53,718 nucleotides of DNA from Flavipsychrobacter sp. (lineage in GTDB: Bacteria; Bacteroidota; Bacteroidia; Chitinophagales; Chitinophagaceae), in NCBI GenBank assembly GCA_016786665.1, contig JAEUVZ010000051.1, forward strand, positions 1 through 53,718, given 5' to 3'. Positions within the stretch are counted from its first letter, which is position 1. The number at the start of each line of letters is the position of its first letter. Below the pieces are notes generated by a model that saw nothing but the letters and a program-made list of their open reading frames with translations, was not told where the DNA came from and did not search any database. Positions 33,759-41,911 of the stretch are shown piece after piece. Both the position numbers and the translations under genes were made by a program.

Positions 33759-34847
33759 CTATTTGTCAGATGGCTGGTCGGCTATCCCTACCCCGGCTGT
33801 AATCGGGTTGGTGTACAGCGAGTCAAGCGTGGCGCCATTGATAGCCAGGTTGCGGCCTATGCGCACCCCCCGGGTAGTAAACAGTCCGTACACATTGTTG
33901 CCCTTCATGTTGGTGTATATGGGTTTTATCTCGTTGCTGGTAATGCCTCCTTGCGCGCCATTGAGCGCACGGTAGTCTTCCAGCGCCTGCGATCCGGCAT
34001 ATACATATATGTCGCAGCTATCCAGGTAGCGTACCGTATTAGCGGGTGCGGGACCCAGGTTATCACGGAAAAAGTAGTAGAAAGCCGAATTAGGTACACT
34101 CAGGGTTCCGTTGCCCGAATTTACTAGTGTTTGGGCAAAGGGGAAATCCACGTATTTCTGCTCTTCTGTTTGAAGGGTGTTGTTCTTCTCCCAGTAGAAA
34201 AAGCGGATGGTGCCTTCCAGCGTGCGGGCCGGGGAGGGCACGCTCACTATCAGTTCATACCTCATAGAGGCTGCGGGCACTGTCTTGGTAAAGGTTAGAG
34301 GGTCCGGAGCATAGTTAATGGTAGGGTCGCCAAAGGCGTATATATAGAAGTTGCCCCGGTTGGTATCGGTAGGTATAATGTTGGTTTCGGCGCTGTACTC
34401 TTCACCGGTCTGCGTATTTTTTATCTCCAGGCGGTAGAGGTAGTTTTTGTTCAGGCGGTTGCCCGGGCCGGGCGGAATGTATTTGTAGGCATAGTTAGGG
34501 CCGGTAAAGAACTGCCCGTCTTGCTTGGGGTAGCCTTCGTTTTCCATCCGCACGCGGGTCAGCGGGGTGGTGCTGATAACGCTGCCGTTCTGTATTTCCT
34601 TTACCACCACGTCCAGCACGCCATCGGCGTAAAAGCTGGAGTCCGCTATCTTAGACATGTCCAGCGAGCTTTTGTCCTGGTCCATGAAGGCTTTTTGTAT
34701 GCGTATGTACTGCGCGGTATCTGCCTGGTTGAGCATGGCGTATACGAACGTAACATTCTTGTACGGGGCCGCTACGTCAAAATCTTCGCTGCAGCTGCTT
34801 GTTAATAGGGTGGTGGCGGCAAGCGCCGATAATAAGAATTTCTTCAT
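33759..34847 (-). CDS. Uncharacterised secreted lipoprotein (possibly DUF4249-related)
   Basis: The 362-residue product starts with a lipoprotein signal peptide whose lipobox is TSSC (Cys near residue 19), followed by Ser-Glu-Asp. It should be lipid-anchored at the outer membrane. The rest looks beta-rich, with an early VYAMLNQADTAQYIRIQKAF and a later YLYRLEIKNTQTGEEYSAET that recall the DUF4249 family of Bacteroidota lipoproteins; I am unsure of that match. The start at 34847 fits the signal peptide and lies below the promoter box at 34872-34879. It is transcribed alone, divergent from argS, and closed by a strong terminator. Confidence 0.75.
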   Translation of the reverse strand: MKKFLLSALAATTLLTSSCSEDFDVAAPYKNVTFVYAMLNQADTAQYIRIQKAFMDQDKSSLDMSKIADSSFYADGVLDVVVKEIQNGSVISTTPLTRVRMENEGYPKQDGQFFTGPNYAYKYIPPGPGNRLNKNYLYRLEIKNTQTGEEYSAETNIIPTDTNRGNFYIYAFGDPTINYAPDPLTFTKTVPAASMRYELIVSVPSPARTLEGTIRFFYWEKNNTLQTEEQKYVDFPFAQTLVNSGNGTLSVPNSAFYYFFRDNLGPAPANTVRYLDSCDIYVYAGSQALEDYRALNGAQGGITSNEIKPIYTNMKGNNVYGLFTTRGVRIGRNLAINGATLDSLYTNPITAGVGIADQPSDK

Positions 34848-34871
34848 CTCCTGGTTAAAAACGTGTAGAAA

Positions 34872-34899
34872 CAAAGATACGGCATTAGCCGTATAGCAA
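34872..34899 (-). promoter_or_regulatory. Promoter of the lipoprotein gene with overlapping palindrome
   Basis: Exact TATCTTTG (34879-34872) and TTG (34899-34897), 17-bp spacer, on the minus strand. The perfect inverted repeat ATACGGC-N4-GCCGTAT (34877-34894) fills the spacer and overlaps the -7 box, an ideal repressor position. Confidence 0.65.
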
Positions 34900-34966
34900 A
34901 CAAGGTGATTTTAAGCCCGGCCAGGGGAGCGAGCTATATAAAACGCTCAAACCCGGGTAGAAAAGC

Positions 34967-34974
34967 TATTTTTG
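34967..34974 (+). promoter_or_regulatory. Promoter -7 box of argS
   Basis: Exact TATTTTTG, 20 bases before the ATG, predicting a leader of about 15 nt. Confidence 0.55.
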
Positions 34975-34993
34975 CCGCAAATTTTACTGCAAA

Positions 34994-36790
34994 ATGACGC
35001 TTACCGGCCGCATTAAAGAGGTTGCATCCCAGGCATTACAGCATTTATTTCCGGGTACGGGTATAGAGCCCTCCATGGTTTCTGTAAACCAAACTAAACC
35101 CGAGTTTTCAGGCGATTATACCGTGGTCCTGTTCCCGTTCGTAAAGCTGCTGAAGCTAAAGCCCGATGAATTGGGACGTCGCCTGGGCGAGCACCTGGTG
35201 GGTATGGAAGGTAGCATATTTACGGCTTACCAGGTTGTAAGCGGTTTCCTGAACCTGTCGGTAAGTGATAGTGAATGGCTGTTTTTTTTATCGCGCACGG
35301 CAGGCCGCGATGACCTGGCTCCGCATGCCGCCACGGGTAAGAAGGTCATGGTTGAGTACTCCTCGCCCAACACCAATAAGCCGCTCCACTTTGGCCACCT
35401 GCGGAATATTTTCCTGGGCTATGCCATGGGCGAGGTGCTGAAAGCAACCGGGAATGATGTAGTGAAGGCTAACCTGATCAACGACCGCGGTATACACATT
35501 TGTAAGTCGATGATAGCCTGGCAGCGCACTGCTAATGGCGCTACGCCGGAAAGTGCGGAAATAAAGGGCGACCACCTGGTAGGCGACTACTATGTGCGTT
35601 TCAATGATATATACAAGGCAGAGGTAAAGGAACTGGTTGCTGCCGGTATGGAAGAAGCCGTAGCCGGGAAGGAGGCCCCCATTATGAAAGACGCGCAGGA
35701 AATGCTCGTAAAGTGGGAAGCCGGCGACCCTGACGTGCGCGAACTATGGCGGCGAATGAACGGCTGGGTGTATGAGGGCTTCGAGGTGAGCTATAAGAAG
35801 TTGGGTGTTGACTTCGATAAGATGTACTACGAGAGCGATACCTACCTGTTGGGTAAAGAGATAGTAGAAAGAGGCCTGGAAAAAGGCGTGCTCTTCAAAA
35901 AAGAGAATGGCTCGGTATGGATAGACCTGACCGCCGATGGCCTGGATGAGAAGCTGCTGCTACGCGGCGACGGCACCTCTGTGTACATTACCCAGGACCT
36001 GGGTACCGCTGTGCTGAAGTACAACGACTTTAAGCTTGACCAGTCCATATATGTAATAGCCGACGAGCAGAACTACCATATGCAGGTGCTGAAGCTGATA
36101 TTGCAAAAGCTGGGTGAGCCTTGTGCCGATGGTATTTTCCATTTGTCGTACGGAATGGTGGAGCTGCCTACCGGCAAAATGAAGAGCCGCGAAGGCACCG
36201 TGGTAGACGCCGACGATATGATGGAAGAGATGGTGCGCCTCTCTAAAGAGCAGACCGAACAGGCAGGGAAAACAGAAGGCTTTACCGAGGCGGAACTGGC
36301 GGAGCTGTATGAAATGATAGGGATGGGCGCCCTGAAATTTTACCTGCTGCGGGTAGACCCTAAAAAGAAAATGATTTTTGACCCTAAGGAGTCGATAGAC
36401 CTGCATGGATTTACCGCCACCTTTATACAATATGCTCACGCGCGTATATGCTCTATACTGCGGAAAGAGGGCGTGTCGTACAATGATTATCAGCCCGCGC
36501 CGCTTACCCTTACCAGCGAGATAGCGCCGGCGGAGAAAAGGTTGATACTGGCATTGGAGCAATACGCCTCTGTACTGGATGCGGCCGCCGATGAATACAA
36601 CCCATCGCTGTTGTGCAACTATTCGTTCCACCTGGCGCAGTTATTCAATTCTTTCTACGATGTGCACAGCATTTCAAAAGCGGAAAGCGAAGAGAAGAAG
36701 CTGCTGAGGCTGATGATAATAGTGCTGACCGCCCACACCCTCCGCAGCGCCATGCAGTTGCTGGGAATCCGCCTGCCGGAGAAAATGTAA
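34994..36790 (+). CDS. argS: Arginyl-tRNA synthetase
   Basis: The 598-residue class I synthetase charges tRNA-Arg. It has the Add-1 N-terminal domain (about 1-100), the HIGH motif as HFGH (132-135) in SSPNTNKPLHFGHLRN, the KMSKS-equivalent KMKSR (395-399) followed by EGTVV, and a C-terminal helical anticodon-binding domain (about 475-598) ending LGIRLPEKM, which matches the usual ArgS end. Length is normal. It stands alone between its own promoter box and a terminator shared with the convergent permease gene. Confidence 0.96.
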   Translation: MTLTGRIKEVASQALQHLFPGTGIEPSMVSVNQTKPEFSGDYTVVLFPFVKLLKLKPDELGRRLGEHLVGMEGSIFTAYQVVSGFLNLSVSDSEWLFFLSRTAGRDDLAPHAATGKKVMVEYSSPNTNKPLHFGHLRNIFLGYAMGEVLKATGNDVVKANLINDRGIHICKSMIAWQRTANGATPESAEIKGDHLVGDYYVRFNDIYKAEVKELVAAGMEEAVAGKEAPIMKDAQEMLVKWEAGDPDVRELWRRMNGWVYEGFEVSYKKLGVDFDKMYYESDTYLLGKEIVERGLEKGVLFKKENGSVWIDLTADGLDEKLLLRGDGTSVYITQDLGTAVLKYNDFKLDQSIYVIADEQNYHMQVLKLILQKLGEPCADGIFHLSYGMVELPTGKMKSREGTVVDADDMMEEMVRLSKEQTEQAGKTEGFTEAELAELYEMIGMGALKFYLLRVDPKKKMIFDPKESIDLHGFTATFIQYAHARICSILRKEGVSYNDYQPAPLTLTSEIAPAEKRLILALEQYASVLDAAADEYNPSLLCNYSFHLAQLFNSFYDVHSISKAESEEKKLLRLMIIVLTAHTLRSAMQLLGIRLPEKM

Positions 36791-36811
36791 TACTGAAAAC
36801 GGACGTGATAG

Positions 36812-36840
36812 AAAGCAGGAGGTACACCTCCTGCTTTTTT
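36812..36840. terminator. Shared terminator between argS and the permease gene
   Basis: AAAGCAGGAG/CTCCTGCTTT stem (36812-36821 with 36828-36837) with flanking A and T tracts terminates both converging transcripts. The permease stop codon (36841-36839) overlaps the T-tract. Confidence 0.88.
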
Positions 36841-38071
36841 ATGACTTTAAGCCAGCCAGTTGCTGGCTGGCGGCCTTGCGCGCGGGTTTCCACGAGGCCA
36901 GGAAGCCCACCAGTATCATGGTAACAAGAATGAGCAATACATCAGCCGGCTGAATGTGTACAGGGTAGGCGTCTACTATAAAACCTTCCAGTTTTATCCA
37001 CGAGAATTGCTGCTGGCCCAGCAGCAGCAGCAGGCCGGGCAGCAGGCCGCACAAGCCGCCGAACAACGTCCAGAGAATACCCTCGCCCAGGAAGATGTTG
37101 CGGATGCTGTTGTTGTCAGCGCCCATCACCCGCAGTATCGCAATGTCTTTTTGTTTCTCCATCGCCAGCAGCGACAGCGCGCCAATCATGTTGAACGAGG
37201 CGATGATGAGCACCAGTACCAGTATGGCATAGATGGCCCACTTCTCCACCGTCATCACCATGTAGAGCGTTTTGTTCTGCTCGTAGCGGGTTTCGGTGCG
37301 GTAGGCGTCACCGGTAATTCTTTGCAGTTCTTCTTTCAGTCGGTTGGTGTTGGCTCCCGGGGTCAGTTTTATTTCTATGGCGGAGTATTTACCAGGTGCC
37401 TGCAGCAGGTCTTGCACAAGGGGCAGGGAAGCCAGCAGGTATTTGTCGTCAAATTCATCCATTATAGCGAAGCGCCCTTCTGGTACTACGTTCAGAGACG
37501 TGAATGCCGAGGCGGGGTCGGCTGCGGGATTGGTATTGTTTACGTTAGGGTAGTGTACGGTAATGTTGTTGATGCCGTGGTGCAGGTCCATCCCCATGCG
37601 GTCCATAATAAGGTTACCCACTATAGCGGTAGGTGTGCCGCCGGTACTTAGCAGTTTGTTCCCGTCATAAATATAGTCGCTTATGTCGCTTACCTTAAAG
37701 TAGTCGTTGCTCACGCCTTTAATGGTGATGACCTGGTTGTCGTTGCCCTGGTTGTTCATCAGCACATTGTCTTCTATGGTAGGCGTAGCCACCGCAATCC
37801 CTTGCAGGCCCGCTATCTGCTGCATTTGCCCGGCGGGCAGGGAAAAGAACTTGCCCTTCGCCGGCACTATGCGCATGTCGGGGTAGAAGCCCTTGTAGTG
37901 GCTGGTTACCAGCTCGCCCATTCCGTTGAAGACGGAAAGGAGTATGATCATCGCGCAGCTCACCACTGCAATAGCCACCATGCTGATGCGCGAGAGTAGG
38001 GGCGCTACATTTGCGGTGCCCTTGCCCTTAAAGTAGCGCAGCATTATTTGCCAGGTGAGGGTGCGGTTCAT
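36839..38071 (-). CDS. ABC transporter permease of the LolC/LolE-FtsX family
   Basis: The 410-residue product has the MacB/LolE/FtsX plan: one N-terminal transmembrane helix (about 30-50), a periplasmic domain of some 220 residues, and three C-terminal helices (about 275-400) including the LGEGILWTLFGGLCGLLPGL loop. The N-terminal FKGKGTANVAPLLSRISMVAIAV segment resembles LolC and LolE, which release lipoproteins from the inner membrane together with LolD. No LolD-type ATPase is adjacent, so it would need a partner encoded elsewhere. It follows rbfA after four bases, probably in the same transcript. A LolA-like protein is encoded at 48908. Lipoprotein release is likely but is not proven; the family also moves other lipids. 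Confidence 0.87.
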   Translation of the reverse strand: MNRTLTWQIMLRYFKGKGTANVAPLLSRISMVAIAVVSCAMIILLSVFNGMGELVTSHYKGFYPDMRIVPAKGKFFSLPAGQMQQIAGLQGIAVATPTIEDNVLMNNQGNDNQVITIKGVSNDYFKVSDISDYIYDGNKLLSTGGTPTAIVGNLIMDRMGMDLHHGINNITVHYPNVNNTNPAADPASAFTSLNVVPEGRFAIMDEFDDKYLLASLPLVQDLLQAPGKYSAIEIKLTPGANTNRLKEELQRITGDAYRTETRYEQNKTLYMVMTVEKWAIYAILVLVLIIASFNMIGALSLLAMEKQKDIAILRVMGADNNSIRNIFLGEGILWTLFGGLCGLLPGLLLLLGQQQFSWIKLEGFIVDAYPVHIQPADVLLILVTMILVGFLASWKPARKAASQQLAGLKS

Positions 38072-38075
38072 GCTG

Positions 38076-38459
38076 TTATTGTTCGCTGCTGTTGTTTTCG
38101 CCTTCTTTTCCCTCGTTTATTTTCTTGAAGAGTTCTTCCATTTTGAACACATAGTCAAGGGTGTCGTCGGTAAAGAACGACAACTCGGGAACCCGGCGCA
38201 GTTGGTTTTTTACTTTGGTGCCCAGCAGTCCGCGAAGCTCCTTGGTGCGCGTTTTAACGGCGTGCAGCAGTTGGGGTATATCCTTTACCTGGAAGAAGCT
38301 GAGGTATATCCTGGCTTCCAGCAGGTCGGGTGTTACGTACACTTTAGAGATGGAGACCATCCCGCCATCCACTATGCTCAGCCCCTCTTTCTGAAATATG
38401 GAGCTCATTTCCTCGTGTATCAGCTTTCCTACTTGTTTTTGACGCTTACTTTCTTCCAT
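38076..38459 (-). CDS. rbfA: Ribosome-binding factor A
   Basis: The 127-residue product is RbfA, a late 30S subunit assembly factor that binds near the 5' end of 16S rRNA and aids its maturation and cold adaptation. It shows the KH-like plan with RQKQVGKLIHEEMSSIF at the start, then GMVSISKVYVTPDLLEARIYLSFF and RTKELRGLLGTKVKNQLRRVPEL with a DDTLDYVFKMEELF end. Its length is normal. The permease gene follows after four bases. An exact promoter box lies 21 bases upstream. Confidence 0.95.
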   Translation of the reverse strand: MEESKRQKQVGKLIHEEMSSIFQKEGLSIVDGGMVSISKVYVTPDLLEARIYLSFFQVKDIPQLLHAVKTRTKELRGLLGTKVKNQLRRVPELSFFTDDTLDYVFKMEELFKKINEGKEGENNSSEQ

Positions 38460-38479
38460 CAGGTAAAATTATAGAGCTG

Positions 38480-38487
38480 CAAAGGTA
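38480..38487 (-). promoter_or_regulatory. Promoter -7 box of rbfA
   Basis: Exact TACCTTTG on the minus strand, 21 bases above the ATG. Confidence 0.6.
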
Positions 38488-38530
38488 CGCAAAAAGCAGG
38501 GGGTTGGGGGTGGCGGCCCCCTCGCTTGAT

Positions 38531-38546
38531 AATATTGGCCAATATT
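38531..38546. promoter_or_regulatory. 16-bp perfect palindrome upstream of the Omp28-like gene
   Basis: AATATTGGCCAATATT is fully self-complementary and lies 34 bases before the ATG at 38580, where an exact -7 box is missing. It could be an operator for a dimeric regulator. Confidence 0.55.
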
Positions 38547-38579
38547 CTTTAAATTCGCTCATAAACACTTATTGTTACA

Positions 38580-39464
38580 ATGATCAGAACGAAAGTTTGG
38601 GGAGCGGTGCTGGCCTGTGGCCTATTCGCTTCCTGCGAGGAGATTGGCCCTGCTATCAACTTTGTAGATGTACAGGCCCAAGCCGATGATACCACTTACA
38701 TTCTTTCAACCATACCGGCGCAGGAAGCCCGCCGGGTGTTTGTAGAGGAATTTACCGGTGTTTCGTGCCCCAACTGCCCGGCCGGTCACAATATACTTAA
38801 GGCTGCCAAGGTAGCCGCCGGCGAGCGTATGATATCGGTAGCATACTACAAGACAGGTACACCGCTTACCGCGCCGCGGCCTACTACCGACGACGATTTC
38901 CGGATGCAGCTCGCTAATGATATAGACGGTACCATCTTTGGCGGCATGGCGGGTTCCCTGCCCATTGCGGGCGTTGACCGGGCGGTATACAGCTCCAAAA
39001 CACTCATAGACAGGGCGCTTTGGTCTTCTACCATCACCAACAGGCTTAGTGTACCCGCAAAAGCAAATCTTACGGTTACCTCTACCTACGATGAGGCTAC
39101 TAAAAAGGTGAAGGCCACTATAACAGCTACCTTCCCCGAAGCGCTGGATAAAAAAGTGTACGTAACCATAGGCATGTACCAGGATAGCATAATTGATGCC
39201 CAGGAAGACCAGGTGCTGGGAGAGCTGGAAGACTATGTGCACAATCATGTTTTCCGCCAGATGATCACCCCTACGGCACAGAATGGCGTGGAACTGGGCA
39301 CTACTGGCATGTATGAGGCCGGCAGGGTGTACGTGCGCTCCTTCACCGCCGACGTGAACGACCCACGCTATGTAGCGGAGCATTGCCGCATCTTTGCGGT
39401 ACTGCACTACATGGACGGCAGTTCCAAAGAAGTGCTGCAGGCCGCAGAAGTACACATGAAGTAG
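38580..39464 (+). CDS. Omp28-related outer-membrane lipoprotein
   Basis: The 294-residue product starts with a lipoprotein signal (ACGLFASC, Cys19) and then has the Omp28 family's thioredoxin-like core with RVFVEEFTGVSCPNCPAGHNIL; the CPNC motif is near residue 62. The C-terminal half is beta-rich and ends in an EVLQAAEVHMK segment. Omp28 of Porphyromonas gingivalis is a surface protein; the family function is unknown and the CxxC could act in thiol exchange in the envelope. It is a single-gene unit, with the palindrome at 38531 before it and a terminator behind. Confidence 0.87.
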   Translation: MIRTKVWGAVLACGLFASCEEIGPAINFVDVQAQADDTTYILSTIPAQEARRVFVEEFTGVSCPNCPAGHNILKAAKVAAGERMISVAYYKTGTPLTAPRPTTDDDFRMQLANDIDGTIFGGMAGSLPIAGVDRAVYSSKTLIDRALWSSTITNRLSVPAKANLTVTSTYDEATKKVKATITATFPEALDKKVYVTIGMYQDSIIDAQEDQVLGELEDYVHNHVFRQMITPTAQNGVELGTTGMYEAGRVYVRSFTADVNDPRYVAEHCRIFAVLHYMDGSSKEVLQAAEVHMK

Positions 39465-39484
39465 ATAATTACCATATTTTATGG

Positions 39485-39523
39485 CAAGGGCTTTACCATT
39501 CTGGTTGAAGCCCTTGTTTTTTT
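39485..39523 (+). terminator. Intrinsic terminator after the Omp28-like gene
   Basis: CAAGGGCTT/AAGCCCTTG, 9-bp stem with a 14-nt loop, then eight T residues. Confidence 0.88.
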
Positions 39524-39548
39524 ACCTGGGCGGCGAAATTTTATCTTT

Positions 39549-39577
39549 TTGCTAATACCCCAACAAATGTATCTTTG
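39549..39577 (+). promoter_or_regulatory. Promoter of lspA-zapA
   Basis: TTG at 39549-39551, 18-bp spacer, exact TATCTTTG at 39570-39577. One of the best -33/-7 matches in the window, 26 bases before the GTG start. Confidence 0.75.
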
Positions 39578-39602
39578 ACCATTACCATAAAGCTACCAGT
39601 AA

Positions 39603-40262
39603 GTGAAATACCGTAATGCGCTTTTATTGATATTCGTTATCATTCTCATAGACCAGGTGTTTAAGATATACATCAAGACCCACATGAATTATGGTGTGGA
39701 GGGCGAGATAAAAGTGCTGGGGCTGGAGTGGTTCCGCCTGCACTTCCTGGAAAACGAGGGTATGGCTTTTGGCATGACGCTGAGCGATAAGAACGCGGTG
39801 CTGGGTAAGATAATCCTTACGTCGTTCCGGCTGGTGGCGGTCGTATTCGGCTTCTTCCTGCTGAAGCGGCTGGTGAAGAAAGAGTACTCGCGCGGGGCCA
39901 TCATTTGTGGTTCGCTGATACTGGCAGGTGCCCTTGGCAACCTGATAGACAGTATGTTCTATGGCCTTATCTTCAGCCCCAGCAGTTATCACTACCGTTC
40001 GCTATCGCAATTCGTACCGTTTGGCACCGGCTATGCGCCTTTCCTGCAGGGCAAAGTGGTGGATATGCTCTATTTTCCGCTGTTCAGCGGCACGTTCCCG
40101 GGCTGGGTGCCGTTTGTTGGGGGCAATCGTTTTGAGTTTTTTGAGCCGGTATTCAATATCGCGGACGCCGCCATATCTATTGGTGTGCTGACGTTAGTAT
40201 TTTTTCAAAAGAGGTTCATTCACAAAAAAACAGGCCCTGCTGCAGAGCAGGCCGCAGCATAG
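39603..40262 (+). CDS. lspA: Lipoprotein signal peptidase (signal peptidase II)
   Basis: The 219-residue inner-membrane aspartic protease removes the signal peptides of lipoproteins. The four-helix plan, FLENEGMAFGM near residue 50, and the two catalytic aspartates in GNLIDSMFYG and FNIADAAISIG are present. It is about 50 residues longer than E. coli LspA (164) because of an insertion between the two catalytic segments (about residues 120-180); such long forms are typical of Bacteroidota. The start is GTG. The lipoproteins of this window, including GldJ, are among its substrates. zapA follows after three bases. Confidence 0.95.
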   Translation: MKYRNALLLIFVIILIDQVFKIYIKTHMNYGVEGEIKVLGLEWFRLHFLENEGMAFGMTLSDKNAVLGKIILTSFRLVAVVFGFFLLKRLVKKEYSRGAIICGSLILAGALGNLIDSMFYGLIFSPSSYHYRSLSQFVPFGTGYAPFLQGKVVDMLYFPLFSGTFPGWVPFVGGNRFEFFEPVFNIADAAISIGVLTLVFFQKRFIHKKTGPAAEQAAA

Positions 40263-40265
40263 TAT

Positions 40266-40550
40266 ATGGCTGATGAAGAATTGATACCGGTAACGGTGTG
40301 GCTGGCGGGCCGCAGCTACCGCATACGCATAAAGCCTCATGAGGAAGAAGCCGTGCGCAAGGCGGTGAAACTGGCCGATGAAAAGGTTATGGACATGCGG
40401 CGGCACTATGCCGGCAAAGACGACCAGGATTTCCTGGCCATGAGCCTGCTTACCTATGCCGCCGATATAGCCACCGGGGAAACCAGCGAGTTTACCAGGA
40501 GCGAGATAGGGGATATGATAGCCCGTATAGACCAGGCCCTGCAGGGCTAA
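40266..40550 (+). CDS. zapA: Cell division protein ZapA-like
   Basis: The 94-residue product matches the ZapA family: VTVWLAGRSYRIRI at the start, EEEAVRKAVKLADEKVMDMRRHY in the middle and a C-terminal helix suited to coiled-coil dimer formation. ZapA binds FtsZ and bundles its filaments at the division ring. It is separated by three bases from lspA and translated from the same transcript. Its stop codon interlocks with that of the convergent murF. Confidence 0.88.
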   Translation: MADEELIPVTVWLAGRSYRIRIKPHEEEAVRKAVKLADEKVMDMRRHYAGKDDQDFLAMSLLTYAADIATGETSEFTRSEIGDMIARIDQALQG

Positions 40551-41836
40551 GGGTTAATCGCCTCCAGCAGCACTTCCATCCGGCTGCCCCGCGATCCTTT
40601 TATTAAGATAGATGCTTCTTCGGGCTGATGCGTGGTTATATAGGCCGCCGCTTCGGCAGAGGTGTGGAAGTGCAGGTAGGTACCGGCCAGTCCCACAAAT
40701 TCTTTGCCCACCAGTATCACCTGCGCCCAGCTATGCTCGCCAATGTACGATACCAGTTCGGCGTGTTCTTTAGCTTCATCGTCGCCCATTTCCTTCATAC
40801 CGCCCAGCCACAGTGTCTTTCGGGGCAGCTCAGCCGCAGCGAAATTGCCGATGGCGGCGCGCATGCTGGTGGGGTTTGCGTTGTAGGCGTCCAGTATTAT
40901 GCTGTTGCTGCCCTTTTTCAGCCACTGTGAGCGGCTGTTGTCGGGGTCGTAAGCTTCTATAGCTTCGCGTACCAGGTCTATAGCTACGCCAAAGTGTAGG
41001 CCTGTGGTAATGGCCGCCATTACGTTGGGGTAGTTGTACTCGCCTACGAGTTTTGTTTTTACCAGCATTTCGGCATCCCTGTTCAGCATGGCCACTTCCA
41101 GGAACACGCCCTCCATCACGGGCTTGCCGGTATAGTTGGCGTCGTGGCTGCCATAGGTTACCTGCTGCGCTATGCCACTGGCCATGCCTTCCAGGTAATC
41201 CAGGTCGGTATTCCGGAAGATGGTGCCGTTAGTAGCCCGTATATAGTCATAGAGCTCGCCTTTACCTTTTCGTACTCCTTCCACTCCGCCAAATCCTTCT
41301 ATATGGGCCTTGCCGCAGTTGGTAATAAGTGCGTGCGTAGGCTGCGCTATCCGGCAGTAGCTTTCTATTTCTTTCTGGTGGTTGGCGCCCATTTCTACAA
41401 TGGCTACCTCTGCGTCGTTGCCTATCCGCAGCAGGGTAAGCGGTACGCCTATATGGTTGTTCAGGTTACCCTCGGTAGCATAAGTGACGTACTTTTTCCG
41501 CAGCACGGTAGTGATGAGCTCTTTGGTGGTGGTTTTGCCATTAGAGCCCGTAATGGCTATAATAGGTATGGAGAACTGAAGGCGGTGATGAGTGGCCAGT
41601 TGCTGTAGTGTGTCCAGTACATCGTTTACCACTATGCAGTGGTCGTTTATCGCGCAGGCGGGGTCGTCTATTACGGCGTAAGCGGCGCCATCGGCCAGTG
41701 CCTGCGCTGCATACTTATTCCCGTCAAAATGTGGTCCTTTGAGCGCGAAGAACAGGTCGCCCTGTTTTATCTTCCGGCTATCGGTCTGTACGGAGGGGTG
41801 GCTGCGGTATATGTCGTAAAGCGCTGAAAGTTCCAA
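40547..41836 (-). CDS. murF: UDP-N-acetylmuramoyl-tripeptide--D-alanyl-D-alanine ligase (MurF)
   Basis: The 429-residue ligase adds D-Ala-D-Ala to the UDP-MurNAc tripeptide, the last cytoplasmic step of muropeptide synthesis. Visible are an N-terminal TDSRKIKQGDLFFALKG, the ATP loop ITGSNGKTT (96-103), NHIGVPLTLL, EMGANHQKEI and a C-terminal LDAYNANPTSMRAAI. Length is normal (about 430-450). The start is TTG; no ATG gives the usual N-terminus. No other mur or fts gene is adjacent, so it lies outside the classical dcw cluster. A near-match -7 box (TATTTTTA, 41860-41853) overlaps the T-tract of the gldJ terminator. Confidence 0.94.
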   Translation of the reverse strand: MELSALYDIYRSHPSVQTDSRKIKQGDLFFALKGPHFDGNKYAAQALADGAAYAVIDDPACAINDHCIVVNDVLDTLQQLATHHRLQFSIPIIAITGSNGKTTTKELITTVLRKKYVTYATEGNLNNHIGVPLTLLRIGNDAEVAIVEMGANHQKEIESYCRIAQPTHALITNCGKAHIEGFGGVEGVRKGKGELYDYIRATNGTIFRNTDLDYLEGMASGIAQQVTYGSHDANYTGKPVMEGVFLEVAMLNRDAEMLVKTKLVGEYNYPNVMAAITTGLHFGVAIDLVREAIEAYDPDNSRSQWLKKGSNSIILDAYNANPTSMRAAIGNFAAAELPRKTLWLGGMKEMGDDEAKEHAELVSYIGEHSWAQVILVGKEFVGLAGTYLHFHTSAEAAAYITTHQPEEASILIKGSRGSRMEVLLEAINP

Positions 41837-41853
41837 GTTGTGTAGTTTGCTGT

Positions 41854-41889
41854 AAAAATAAAGAACCCCTTTCGTTCTGAAAGGGGTTC
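41854..41889 (-). terminator. Intrinsic terminator after gldJ
   Basis: GAACCCCTTTC/GAAAGGGGTTC (41889-41879 with 41873-41863), 11-bp stem, 5-nt loop, followed by TTTATTTTT on the minus strand. The T-tract may double as the -7 region of murF. Confidence 0.88.
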
Positions 41890-41911
41890 TTCAATATATC
41901 CTTTTTAGAGA

